From contig NZ_JBMPIT010000001.1 in NCBI RefSeq assembly GCF_049341845.1, forward strand, positions 186,001-250,000: 64,000 nucleotides of DNA, read 5' to 3'. The position numbers and the translations under genes were made by a program. Below, in pieces: positions 23,484 to 31,671 of the stretch (its first letter is position 1; each line of letters opens with the position of its first letter). Origin of the DNA: Curtobacterium guangdongense (GTDB lineage Bacteria > Actinomycetota > Actinomycetes > Actinomycetales > Microbacteriaceae). The notes below the pieces were generated by a model that saw nothing but the letters and a program-made list of their open reading frames with translations, was not told the DNA's origin and did no database searches.

Positions 23484-23852
23484 CAGTTGCCCTCTCTCCG
23501 CGCTTGCACGCGGTTCCAGCGCGTCGAGACGCACGCTGCTTGACGGGGTTCTTCTTGGGCTGCCCGAACTCGTCGGGAAGCGGAATGAGCGCGAGCATCT
23601 GAGCGAGGGACCGCCGTTGAAGCCGAAGCTCAGCAACGGCGGGGTGCAACCGGGTTTGTCCGGCGGAACCGCGGACGGTTATGCCCCATCGGCGAGTACC
23701 TGCTCAAGCGCCTGGATGTCGTTCGCTTGGCGTTGAGCGAGCTCGAGGATGACGAAATCCTTCTCGTCCCACTCGTTCTCTTCGCCGAGTGCTGCGTCGT
23801 ACTGCCGGCGCAGCACCTCGCCTGCCGGCTCTTCGACTTTCTTGCGGGCCAT
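23483..23852 (-). pseudogene. P27-type phage terminase small subunit, two frameshifts
   Basis: The first frame (from ATG at 23852, MARKKVEEPAGEVLRRQYD...) ends in a stop near 23679. The following frame continues without a gap into ITVRGSAGQTRLHPAVAELR and QRRSLAQMLALIPLPDE, the signature of the P27/Terminase_4 family (Gly-x-x-Gly-Gln ... His-Pro-Ala ... Glu-x-Arg). A second shift near 23535 moves into a frame ending with TGA that overlaps the next gene's ATG. Both shifts are in the same direction, consistent with two single-base losses or two assembly errors. Small terminase binds DNA ends for packaging; this copy is broken. Confidence 0.7.
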
Positions 23853-23937
23853 GTGTGCCTCCTCGGCGTCCACAATTCGGATGATGTGCAATGCACAGAG
23901 CCGGAACCACAGCACCTCTACGGTGGTTCAGCACCCC

Positions 23938-23948
23938 GGGGGGGGGGG
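23938..23948. repeat. G11 homopolymer
   Basis: Eleven consecutive G, preceded by CCCC and followed by CGGGCGGGG. It is upstream of the terminase relic. Such a tract is prone to slippage or miscalling and could form a G-quadruplex. Confidence 0.8.
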
Positions 23949-24050
23949 CGGGCGGGGTGCGTCGGAGCGATGCCAGGCGGCCGCCTCCCGCGCGATGAGA
24001 GAGACGGCCGACCGTGAGCGGTCCGGCACGGCTGGGCGGCGTCGTGGAGC

Positions 24051-24088
24051 GGCAGGTGCGCAGAGGTGCGCAGAGGTGCGCACCTGCC
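24051..24088. repeat. 10-bp tandem repeat with inverted ends
   Basis: AGGTGCGCAG occurs at 24054 and 24064 and, with a changed last base, at 24074. The block is framed by GGCAGGTGCGCA (24051-24062) and its complement (24077-24088), so it can fold. It begins 3 nt past the stop of the small minus-strand gene at 24091 and may end that transcript. Confidence 0.6.
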
Positions 24089-24090
24089 TG

Positions 24091-24312
24091 TTACCCGTCG
24101 ACGAGAGCCTTGCGTGCTTCGTTGTCGTCGTGGATCTGCTCGCTCGAGTGCTGCCTGCTGTACGTGTCACGCGAGACCTTGTTCGAGCCGAGCTCGTCGA
24201 CCTGGTCGAGCGTGAGCAGCGTCGGCTCGCAGGTCATGATCTGACGCATCGTTCGCAGCGGCTCGACGCCGTACGTGGCGATGGACTGCTCGTAGTTCTC
24301 GAAGAGGAACAT
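24091..24312 (-). CDS. Small unrecognised protein beside integrase relic
   Basis: 73 residues, MFLFENYEQSIATYGVEPL to EARKALVDG. It is helical and charged, without a recognised domain. Its start lies about 15 nt from where integrase homology begins on the other strand, so this gene or its promoter may mark the deletion join. A repeat-hairpin follows its stop. Coding status is moderately likely. Confidence 0.45.
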   Translation of the reverse strand: MFLFENYEQSIATYGVEPLRTMRQIMTCEPTLLTLDQVDELGSNKVSRDTYSRQHSSEQIHDDNEARKALVDG

Positions 24313-24326
24313 CGTTGCCGTGTACT

Positions 24327-24653
24327 CGCTGCGCCGGGAAGAGCGACGAGGAGCTCGTGTTTGCGACGAAGAACGGCACGCAGGAGCGTCGTTGGCACAA
24401 CGACCACGGATGGTTCCCGGCGGCGGTGAGGAAGGCGGGAATCCCGTCGACGACACCTCACGGTCTCCGGCACACTGCCGCGAGCCTCGCCGTCAGCGCC
24501 GGCGCGAACGTGGAGGCCGTGCAGCGAATGCTCGGCCACGCCTTCGCAGCGATGACACTCGACGTGTACGCCGACCTGTTCGAAGACGACCTGGACATCG
24601 TTGCGGGCAGCCTCGATGACGGGCTCGCGCAGACGGTTGTGGGCAAGATATGA
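24327..24653 (+). pseudogene. 5'-truncated tyrosine integrase (catalytic end only)
   Basis: About 108 residues remain, starting near CAGKSDEELVFATKNGTQ. They include HGLRHTAASLAVSAG (His and second Arg boxes), VEAVQRMLGHAFAAMTLDVY (GH box and nucleophile Tyr) and a normal C-terminal end. The N-terminal DNA-binding domain and first catalytic Arg are absent. The stop is 75 nt from the tRNA-Ser(TGA) 3' end, the normal place for an integrase of a tRNA-targeting element. Confidence 0.8.
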
Positions 24654-24728
24654 GCAGACGCCACCCGGAACGACGACGAGGCCCATTAGATCCGCGTGCT
24701 GCTGCGGGTCAACGGACCTCGGTTGTTG

Positions 24729-24813
24729 CGGAGGGTGTGGGATTCGAACCCACGAGACATCTCTGCCCACCTGTTTTCAAGACAGGCTCCATCGGCCACT
24801 CGGACAACCCTCC
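24729..24813 (-). tRNA. tRNA-Ser(TGA)
   Basis: 85 nt; acceptor GGAGGGT/ACCCTCC, anticodon stem CCTGT/ACAGG around CTTGAAA (anticodon TGA, codons UCN including UCA), short class-II variable arm, T loop TTCGAAT. CCA is not encoded. Its 3' end is the attachment site of the element to its left. On the minus strand, TACACT at 24854-24859 could be the -10. Confidence 0.95.
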
Positions 24814-24876
24814 ATGACACGGCCACGTGGCGAGACGTGACCGCGTCCCGAGCAGTGTACCGGGCGGTGAGGACGC

Positions 24877-25740
24877 CTAGCGCGGCAGGGTGTCCAGCGC
24901 CGCGGCCAGCCCGTCGTCGGTCACGCCGCCCGTGGTCTCGCCGGCGGCATCGATGACGTCGGACGGCGCCTGTCCCATCGCGACCCCGCGCCCGGACGTG
25001 GAGGCCCACCGCAGCATGTCGATGTCGTTGCGCCCGTCCCCCGCGGCGAACACGCGGGAGCGCGGGATGTCGAACCACTCCCGCACGCGCTCCATCGCCG
25101 TCGCCTTCGTCACACCCTCTGGTGCGATGTCGAGCCAGGCGGTCCACCCGACGTTGTACGAGACCTTGTGCAGCCCCATCCGGTCGACGATCGCCAGGAA
25201 CTCCTCGAGCCCGTGCTCCGGGGAGATCACCACGACACGCGTGGCGGGGACGCCCAACAGCGACTCGAACGCCACGTGGTCGCCCGACGCGGTCATCGCG
25301 TCGTCGGGGAACTCCCCCGAGAGCAGGAAGTGCCCGTCGGGCGACTCCACCCCGTACGCCGCGTTCGACAGCGCCCCGCGGATCGTCTGCAGCACGTCGG
25401 TCGGGTCGAAGGTCTCGACGTGGACCCGCACGTAGCCGTTGTTCGCCTGCGGGGACGTCGAGCGCCGCAGGGTCACGGCGCCGTTGGCGCACACGAGGTA
25501 CTCGGGCTCGATGCCGAGCTTTTGCAGCACCGGCACCGTCATGTTCTCGCTGCGTCCGGTGGAGAGCATGACCTCGTGCCCGGCAGCAGCGGCGGCCTTG
25601 ATCGCCTCGACGGTGGTCTCCGTGACGACACCGTCCTCGCGCATCACGGTGCCGTCGATGTCGAGGGCGACGAGCCAGCGCTTCACGCGGGTGGACGCGG
25701 CGGAACCGTGCGTCGGCGCACCCTCGGAACGACCGCTCAT
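24877..25740 (-). CDS. HAD-superfamily hydrolase, Cof type
   Basis: 287 residues; the ATG overlaps the serS stop (ATGA). The nucleophile motif ALDIDGTV (residues ~24-31), motif II LSTGRS and the late GDGRNDIDMLRWA (motif IV) with the C2-type cap between them define a Cof/YwpJ-like phosphatase of sugar phosphates or flavin/PLP-type cofactors. Being translationally coupled to serS is common in this lineage; no functional link is known. Confidence 0.85.
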   Translation of the reverse strand: MSGRSEGAPTHGSAASTRVKRWLVALDIDGTVMREDGVVTETTVEAIKAAAAAGHEVMLSTGRSENMTVPVLQKLGIEPEYLVCANGAVTLRRSTSPQANNGYVRVHVETFDPTDVLQTIRGALSNAAYGVESPDGHFLLSGEFPDDAMTASGDHVAFESLLGVPATRVVVISPEHGLEEFLAIVDRMGLHKVSYNVGWTAWLDIAPEGVTKATAMERVREWFDIPRSRVFAAGDGRNDIDMLRWASTSGRGVAMGQAPSDVIDAAGETTGGVTDDGLAAALDTLPR

Positions 25741-27008
25741 CGGGGTTCGATCACCTCGACACCACCGAGGTACGGGCGGAGCACCTCCGGGACGACGACC
25801 GATCCGTCGGGCTGCTGGTGCGTCTCGAGGATCGCGACGAGCCAGCGGGTGGTCGCGAGCGTGCCGTTGAGCGTGGCGACCGGCGCGGTCTTGCCGCTCT
25901 CCGTGCGGTACCGGATGTCGAGGCGACGGGCCTGGAACGTCGTGCAGTTCGACGTCGAGGTGAGCTCGCGGAAGGTCCCCTGCGTCGGGACCCACGCTTC
26001 GAGGTCGTACTTCCGCGCGGCCGACGTGCCGAGGTCGCCGGCTGCGGTCTCGATGACGCGGTAGTGCAGCCCGAGGTCCTGCAGCATCGACTCCTGGTAC
26101 GCCATCAGCTTCGCGTGCTCGGCGTCCGCCTGGTCCGGGTGGACGTACGAGAACATCTCGAGCTTGTTGAACTGGTGCACGCGGAGGATGCCGCGGTTGT
26201 CCTTGCCCGCCGAGCCGGCCTCGCGCCGGTAGCAGGTCGACCATCCGGCGTACCGCAGCGCGGCGTCGTCGTCGGACGGGAACGCCAGGATCTCGTCCGC
26301 GTGGTACCCGGCGAGGGCGACCTCGCTGGTGCCGGTCAGGTAGAGGTCGTCGGCCTCGAGCCGGTACACCTCTGCGGCGTGCTCGCCGAGGAAGCCGGTG
26401 CCGGCCATCGTCTCGGGGCGGACGAGCGTCGGGGTGATCAGCGGCGTGAAGCCGTGCTGGATCGCACGGTCGAGCCCGAGCGACATGAGCGCGATCTCGA
26501 GCCGGGCGCCGAGGCCCTTGAGGAAGTAGAAGCGCGAGCCGGACACCTTCACACCGCGGGGGATGTCGATGATGTCGAGGAGCTCACCGAGGTCCGCGTG
26601 GTCCTTCGGCTCGAAGTCGAACTCCGGCTTGGTGCCGACGGTCTTGATCGTGACGAAGTCGTCCTCACCACCGGCGGGCACGCCGGGCAGCACGACGTTC
26701 GGGATCGAGCGGACGACGCGGTTGAAGGTCTCCTCGGCAGCCGTGACGGCGGCCTGTGCTTCCTTCACACCGGCGGCGAGCGCCTGGGCCTGCTGCACGA
26801 GCGCGGCCTTCTCGTCCTTCGGCGCCTTCGCGACGGTCTTGCCGAAGGCGTTCTGCTCGGCACGCAGTGCCTCGAACGACGAGATCGCGCTCCGCCTGGC
26901 GGCGTCCGCGGCGACCGCCTCGTCGACGACGTCGACGGAGGCGCCGCGCGCAGCCTGTGAGGCCTTGATGACATCGGGATCGTCGCGCAGCAGCTGGGGG
27001 TCAATCAC
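25737..27008 (-). CDS. serS: Seryl-tRNA synthetase
   Basis: 423 residues, the normal length. The N-terminal long coiled-coil arm (residues ~30-100) binds the class-II tRNA variable arm. The class-II catalytic core contains TGTSEVALAGYHAD, CYRREAGSAGKDNRGILRVHQF (motif 2) and the terminal motif 3 region NGTLATTRWLVAILE. It charges both tRNA-Ser genes found in this window. It is followed by the coupled HAD gene. Confidence 0.95.
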   Translation of the reverse strand: MIDPQLLRDDPDVIKASQAARGASVDVVDEAVAADAARRSAISSFEALRAEQNAFGKTVAKAPKDEKAALVQQAQALAAGVKEAQAAVTAAEETFNRVVRSIPNVVLPGVPAGGEDDFVTIKTVGTKPEFDFEPKDHADLGELLDIIDIPRGVKVSGSRFYFLKGLGARLEIALMSLGLDRAIQHGFTPLITPTLVRPETMAGTGFLGEHAAEVYRLEADDLYLTGTSEVALAGYHADEILAFPSDDDAALRYAGWSTCYRREAGSAGKDNRGILRVHQFNKLEMFSYVHPDQADAEHAKLMAYQESMLQDLGLHYRVIETAAGDLGTSAARKYDLEAWVPTQGTFRELTSTSNCTTFQARRLDIRYRTESGKTAPVATLNGTLATTRWLVAILETHQQPDGSVVVPEVLRPYLGGVEVIEPR

Positions 27009-27044
27009 CCATGCATCCTAGCCAGACCCAGGTGACCACACGGT

Positions 27045-27086
27045 GGACTGGAGGCTCGTGGCGGGCCCGCCACGAGCCTCCAGACC
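27045..27086. repeat. Dispersed palindrome, copy 3
   Basis: A 36-bp perfect palindrome at 27048-27083 (CTGGAGGCTCGTGGCGGG and its complement) with imperfect flanks. It sits between the divergent serS and kinase genes, where a terminator is not needed. Confidence 0.8.
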
Positions 27087-27148
27087 GTCCCTTGGTCGCG
27101 ACCAGAGCGCCCAGCGCGACACGCAGGCCCCGCCGGTACCGTTGAGTC

Positions 27149-28222
27149 ATGTCATCGCCCTCGGAGACCGCGCCCGCGCAGTCGGACGCCCTCGCCACCG
27201 AGCACCGCACCGCGGCCGTGGTCTACAACCCGGTCAAGGTGCACCTCCCCACACTGAAGCGGACGGTGGCCAAGTACGAGCAGGAAGCCGGCTGGAACGC
27301 GACGCTGTGGTTCGAGACCACGGAGGAGGACCCTGGCGGCGGGATGGCCCGCGAGGCCCTCGAAGCCGGCGCCGACGTGATCGCCGCCGCCGGCGGGGAC
27401 GGGACCGTTCGTGCCGTGGGCGAGGTCGTGCACGGCTCCGACGCCTCACTCGCGCTGCTGCCGAGCGGTACGGGCAACCTGCTCGCCCGCAACATGAAGC
27501 TCCCGCTCGACGACCTGGACGCCAGCACCCACGCGATCTTCCACGGGACCGACCGGCCGATCGACTTCGGGATGCTCGGACTCGAGCGCCCGGACGGCAG
27601 CCGCGAGCAGTTCGGCTTCCTGGTGATGGCGGGGCTCGGGCTCGACGCCCGGATGCTCGCGAACACCCGCCCCGGGCTCAAGAAGCGCGTCGGGTGGCTC
27701 GCCTACGTCGACTCGCTGTTCCGGTCCGTGCGCGACATCGACGGGTTCGACTTCCGGTACCGGCTCGACGAGTCCACGACGAAGTCCGTCCGCGGACACT
27801 CGGTCATCGTCGGCAACTGCGGGATGCTCCAGGCGAACGCGATGCTCTTGCCAGAGGCGGAGATCGACGACGGGGTCTTCGACATCGTGGTGATGCGTCC
27901 CCGGGGGTTCTTCGGCTGGGTGCGGATCGGCGCGCGGATCTTCTGGGAGAACGCGATCCTCCGGTGGTTCCGCCGTTCGACGCTCGGCAACACCTTCGTC
28001 GGGCGCCGGATCATCACCCGCGCCAAGCAGGAACGACCGCTGCGCTACCTGCGTGGTGAGGAGTTCGTGCTGCGGCTCGAGAAGCCGGACGAGTTCGAGA
28101 TCGACGGCGACCCCGTCGGCGAGATCTCGGCGTTCCGGGCGCGGATCGACCCTGGGGCGCTGCGCGTGCGCGTGCCGGAGCCCGCGGAGACCACGGGACG
28201 GGCCGGACGCAAGCGGGGGTGA
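27149..28222 (+). CDS. Diacylglycerol/lipid kinase family protein
   Basis: 357 residues. TAAVVYNPVKV opens the NTP-binding domain, AAGGDGTVRAVGEV (residues ~95-108) is the nucleotide-binding loop, and LLPSGTGNLLARNM is the adjacent conserved motif. The C-terminal beta-sandwich ends FEIDGDPVGEI, which supplies the last catalytic motif. It phosphorylates a lipid alcohol such as diacylglycerol on the inner membrane; the exact lipid is unknown. Confidence 0.9.
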   Translation: MSSPSETAPAQSDALATEHRTAAVVYNPVKVHLPTLKRTVAKYEQEAGWNATLWFETTEEDPGGGMAREALEAGADVIAAAGGDGTVRAVGEVVHGSDASLALLPSGTGNLLARNMKLPLDDLDASTHAIFHGTDRPIDFGMLGLERPDGSREQFGFLVMAGLGLDARMLANTRPGLKKRVGWLAYVDSLFRSVRDIDGFDFRYRLDESTTKSVRGHSVIVGNCGMLQANAMLLPEAEIDDGVFDIVVMRPRGFFGWVRIGARIFWENAILRWFRRSTLGNTFVGRRIITRAKQERPLRYLRGEEFVLRLEKPDEFEIDGDPVGEISAFRARIDPGALRVRVPEPAETTGRAGRKRG

Positions 28223-28255
28223 CCGCCTCCGGGCGTGGTCGCCTCCGCGCTTGCG

Positions 28256-29212
28256 TCAGTGGGTTTCTGGTTCGCCGGAGACGATCGCTCGGAGCCAGTC
28301 CCGCGCCTCGACGAACGCCTCGTCCGAGTAGCGCAGCGGCACCTCGGACTCCAGCCGATCCGCACGCGGGTAGGACCCGAGGAACGTCACGCGCGGGCTG
28401 AACCGACGCAGGCCGAGCAGGGCGTCGGCGACCCGCTCGTCCTCGACGTGCCCGTCGAGGTCGATGACGAACCGGTAGCGGCCGAGCTCGTCCCCGATCG
28501 GCCGCGAGGACAGCAACCCCATGTTGATGCCCCTCGTGGCGAACTGCTCGAGCATGTCGACGAGCGCACCCGGGTGGTCTGCGGGCAGTTCGACGATGAC
28601 GCTGGTCTTGTCCGAACCCGTGCGCTCCGGGATGCTCAGCGTCTTCGAGACGAGCACGAAGCGGGTGACGGCGCTGGCGTTGTCGCCGATCGAGCTCGCG
28701 AGCACGGCGAGGTCGTGGTGGTCGGTGATCCCCGGCGGAGCGACGGCGGCGTCGGCCGTGGGGTGCTCGTCGAGCAGGGCGACGGCGGCGGCGACGTTCG
28801 ACGATGCCGGGATGTGGCCGTGCCCGGGGACGTTCGTCTCGAGCCAGCGGTGGGTCTGGGCGTAGGCGACGGGGTGCGCGTTCACGGTGCGGACGTCGGC
28901 GAGCGCGGTGCCGTGCCGGGCGACGAGCACGAAGTCGACGGGGACGAGGTACTCCCCCACGATCCGCACGCCGGGGATCCGGGCGAGGGCGTCCTGCGTG
29001 GCGCTGACCCCGCCGTCGACGCTGTTCTCGATCGCGATGACGGCACCGACGGAGCGGCCGGACATCACGTCGTCGAGTGCTTCCCCGACGTTGTTGACGC
29101 TCCGCCAGGGCTTGCCGGCAGCGGCGTCGACGAGCTTGAGGGCCGCCTCGGTGAAGGTGCCGGCGGGTCCGAGGTAGCTGTACGTGTCGGACGCTGCGTC
29201 GGGCTGGCTCAT
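28256..29212 (-). CDS. pheA: Prephenate dehydratase
   Basis: 318 residues starting MSQPDAASDTYSYLGPAGTFTE. The catalytic half contains AVIAIENSVDGGVSATQD and a Thr-Arg-Phe motif (AVTRFVLVS). The C-terminal ACT domain (SVIVELPADHPGALVDML ... RPIGDELGRYRF) allows feedback control by phenylalanine. It converts prephenate to phenylpyruvate in Phe synthesis. No chorismate mutase domain is attached. Confidence 0.93.
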   Translation of the reverse strand: MSQPDAASDTYSYLGPAGTFTEAALKLVDAAAGKPWRSVNNVGEALDDVMSGRSVGAVIAIENSVDGGVSATQDALARIPGVRIVGEYLVPVDFVLVARHGTALADVRTVNAHPVAYAQTHRWLETNVPGHGHIPASSNVAAAVALLDEHPTADAAVAPPGITDHHDLAVLASSIGDNASAVTRFVLVSKTLSIPERTGSDKTSVIVELPADHPGALVDMLEQFATRGINMGLLSSRPIGDELGRYRFVIDLDGHVEDERVADALLGLRRFSPRVTFLGSYPRADRLESEVPLRYSDEAFVEARDWLRAIVSGEPETH

Positions 29213-29320
29213 GCCGCCGAGCCTATTGCACCCGTCCGCAGCGCCACGGCCCCGTGACGCGGCGTCCCGCCACCACTGCCGCGCACTCGCCGCCGGGCAC
29301 ACGCGCCCCGCCCAGCCGCG

Positions 29321-29866
29321 TCAGTCGGCCGCGGTACCGGTCAGGCGCGCCTCGCAGATCGCCGTGTCGTCGTCGTCCCGGGGGTAGGTCAGCGCCGCGA
29401 AGCGCCCGTCGGGGTCGAGCGTGGTGAGCAGCGACTTCGCGATGCCGTCGAGCTGGGCGACCTGCTCGTCGGTCAGCGCGTCGATCACGAAGCGACGGGC
29501 GGTGCGGACGTGGTCGGGCGCTGCCTCGACGATCGTGGCGTACCCGGCGTCCGTCAGCCGCACGTCGGTCGCGCGGCGGTCGTCGGTGGACGGGCAGCGC
29601 GCCACGAGCCCGCGCTTCTCGAGCCGGGACACCACGTGCGACAGCCGCGGCAGGGACGCGTTCGTCGCCGATGCCAGCGCCGACATCCGCAAGGTGCGCC
29701 CCTCGGTCTCGGACAGCATCGCGATGACCATGTAGTCGAAGTGGGTCAGGTCGGCATCCCGCTGGAGCTGCTGGTCGAGCGCCGCAGGCAGGAGTTCCAT
29801 CACGGCGACGAGCTTCATCCAGGCACGCAGTTGCTCGCGCGTCAGCCAGGGTGTCTCGTCGGTCAT
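29321..29866 (-). CDS. MarR-family regulator
   Basis: 181 residues. The winged helix spans ~50-110: MSALASATNASLPRLSHVVSRLEKRGLV with wing CPSTDDRRATDVRLT. Helical dimer ends flank it, and the C-terminus has an extra acidic tail (RDDDDTAI). It starts 9 nt after the end of the membrane-protein gene and so is the last gene of the operon with the molybdoenzyme. Confidence 0.85.
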   Translation of the reverse strand: MTDETPWLTREQLRAWMKLVAVMELLPAALDQQLQRDADLTHFDYMVIAMLSETEGRTLRMSALASATNASLPRLSHVVSRLEKRGLVARCPSTDDRRATDVRLTDAGYATIVEAAPDHVRTARRFVIDALTDEQVAQLDGIAKSLLTTLDPDGRFAALTYPRDDDDTAICEARLTGTAAD

Positions 29867-29875
29867 GCTCCCATC

Positions 29876-30328
29876 CTACGAAATGGTTGTCGTTTCAACC
29901 ACCCTGGAGTTCCGCCGAGCCGTCAGCCACCCCACGACGAGGACCACGACGACCACGAGCAGCAGCGCCCCCTCGACGACGAGCAACCGCGTGGTGTAGT
30001 CGAACGGCACCACCGTGGGGTTCTTCGCACCGTGGTGCTTCGCGGCGATCTCCGGCAGGACGACGAGCGCCAGCACGCTCCCGAGCACGACGGCCGCCTG
30101 CACCACGACGAGCACCCAGAGGCGGAGCGCACGACCGGCCCGGCGGAGTCCGAGGCCGACGAGGACCACGAACGGCGACAGGATCGCGTCGTGCAGGATC
30201 ACCGCGCCGAGGAGCCAGGTCGCCAGCCCTCCGATGCGGTTCGGACGGACGGTGGTCACCATGACGTACGCGCCGAACGCGATCACGAGGACCCCGACGA
30301 CGACGAGCACGATCCGCGCGGCCCTCAC
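29876..30328 (-). CDS. Four-pass membrane protein
   Basis: 150 residues from a GTG overlapping the molybdoenzyme stop (GTGA). Four hydrophobic segments (roughly 5-25, 34-55, 64-88, 117-138) with a short loop EIAAKHHGAKNPTVVPF. No heme-ligand pattern is convincing. The coupling suggests an accessory or electron-transfer partner of the molybdopterin oxidoreductase, which is inference. Confidence 0.75.
   Translation of the reverse strand: MRAARIVLVVVGVLVIAFGAYVMVTTVRPNRIGGLATWLLGAVILHDAILSPFVVLVGLGLRRAGRALRLWVLVVVQAAVVLGSVLALVVLPEIAAKHHGAKNPTVVPFDYTTRLLVVEGALLLVVVVVLVVGWLTARRNSRVVETTTIS
29884..29901. promoter_or_regulatory. Candidate MarR operator
   Basis: TGGTTG-TCGTTT-CAACCA, a 6-bp inverted repeat 18-35 nt upstream of the MarR start, in the last codons of the upstream gene. 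Position and size fit autoregulation. Confidence 0.4.
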
Positions 30329-31614
30329 GAGAGCACCTCGATCTTCGCGATCCACTTCGTCTGGAGCACCCCTGGCCGCCCGGGCGCGATGATCCGCGCG
30401 GGGAAGCCGTGGTCCAGGTCGAGCGTCGCGCCGTTCAGCTCGAGCGCCACGAGGGTCGTCGGGTCGGACGCGTACTCCGGTCCCATGTCCATGATCCGGT
30501 AGCCGCCGTGGCGCTCCAGGCTGGTCACCCGCACGTGTGAGGACGGATCGGCCTGCACCGCTCGGAGCAGGTCGCGCATCCGGACCCCCTTCCAGGTCGC
30601 CATCTGACTCCATCCCTCGACGCACGAGATCGGCAGCGCCGCCTCGGTGGTCCCCAGCGCGACGAGCTCGGCGCGGGAGAACGTCCTCGTCACCGCGCGA
30701 CCGGCCACCGTGAGCGTCCAGTCCGCTGCCGTCGCGGTCGCCAGGACCCCGGCTGCCCGCGCGGTCCGGTTCACCGGGAGACCGTTCGGACCGATGTGGC
30801 GCTTGCGGGGCGCGAAGACGTTGAACGGTTCGGCGAGCTTCGAGGACTGGCCGGCGGTGAGCACCACGACGCCGGCGGTCGCGGCGGCGATGCCCGTGAA
30901 GAAGCCACGACGGGCGATCCGCTCGCGTCGACCGGCGGTCCGTTCCGGCTGTTCCGTCCGTTCCGACGGTTCCGGCTGCTCCGGACGGGAGGCTCGGCTC
31001 GATCCCGCCCCGTCGGCCCACCGCATCACGCGGCCGGTGATCCCCCGCGGGTACGCCGCGGTTGCGTCGTACGCCGGCAGTTCGCTGCCGACGGTGTCGT
31101 CGTGGACGAAGCGGCCGTCCGCGTCGTAGGAGTCCCGCTTCCGCCAGTAGCGGCTGATCACCCGGAGCTTCGCGCCGATGTGGATCGCGAGCGAGCCGAT
31201 GATGACGTACGCCAGCGCGTAGTGCACCTGCCGGAACGGGAACGGCCACGGGTACCACTGGAACGTGTTCACGAGCCCGGTCGCGACCTGCACGATCGAC
31301 GCCGAGACGAACACCGCGATCGACGCCCGCTCGAGGAAGTGCAGGACGTTCCGCACCGGCGGGTCCTGGGCCAACGCGGGCATCACGGTGTTGAGCTTCG
31401 CGAGGAGCAGCGGGATGATCGCGATCCCCGCCGTGATGTGGAGCCCCTGCGTGAACTGGTAGAGCTGCACGGGCCGGGTCGGGAAGCGCATACCGGGCAG
31501 CGGGTCCTGCAGCAGGTGGCTGTAGACGCCGGTCCCGAAGCAGATCAGGAACGCGATGCCGAGCAACCGTCCGATGACGACCGCCGATCGCGCGTTCCGG
31601 TTCGGCGAGGCCAT
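30325..31614 (-). CDS. Membrane-anchored molybdopterin-dependent oxidoreductase
   Basis: 429 residues from MASPNRNARSAVVIGRLLG; sequence upstream (RLPTFVRKGLHDARSA) looks coding, but no start codon is in frame close by without overlapping the divergent gene. The N-terminal ~170 residues have about four membrane helices with His residues, cytochrome-b561-like. An internal twin-arginine motif (ARRGFFTGI) with a hydrophobic segment precedes a sulfite-oxidase-type molybdopterin domain containing ISCVEGWSQMATWKG (the Cys is the Mo ligand) and HGFPARIIAPGRPGVLQTKW. The active site is probably extracytoplasmic. Confidence 0.85.
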   Translation of the reverse strand: MASPNRNARSAVVIGRLLGIAFLICFGTGVYSHLLQDPLPGMRFPTRPVQLYQFTQGLHITAGIAIIPLLLAKLNTVMPALAQDPPVRNVLHFLERASIAVFVSASIVQVATGLVNTFQWYPWPFPFRQVHYALAYVIIGSLAIHIGAKLRVISRYWRKRDSYDADGRFVHDDTVGSELPAYDATAAYPRGITGRVMRWADGAGSSRASRPEQPEPSERTEQPERTAGRRERIARRGFFTGIAAATAGVVVLTAGQSSKLAEPFNVFAPRKRHIGPNGLPVNRTARAAGVLATATAADWTLTVAGRAVTRTFSRAELVALGTTEAALPISCVEGWSQMATWKGVRMRDLLRAVQADPSSHVRVTSLERHGGYRIMDMGPEYASDPTTLVALELNGATLDLDHGFPARIIAPGRPGVLQTKWIAKIEVLS

Positions 31615-31671
31615 CGCCGACCGGGCATCGTGGAGGCCCTTCCGGACGAACGTCGGTAGCCTCGACCCACC

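Larger units (their letters stand above)
19096..24748. mobile_element. Decayed integrated element in tRNA-Ser(TGA)
   Basis: About 5.6 kb between a 19-bp repeat of the tRNA 3' end and the intact tRNA-Ser(TGA). Contents: small phage-like DNA-binding proteins at the left, a DUF3800 protein, unrecognised genes, a tRNA-like relic, a frameshifted P27-type terminase small subunit, and a 5'-truncated tyrosine integrase whose remaining catalytic end abuts the tRNA. Gene density and codon use are looser than in flanking DNA. I infer the relic of an actinophage or phage-satellite, now unable to excise by itself. Confidence 0.75.

Noticed and set aside
24315..24653. Complete small integrase
   Set aside because: Lacks the core-binding domain and the first catalytic Arg; the opening residues before CAGKSDEE are not integrase-like.
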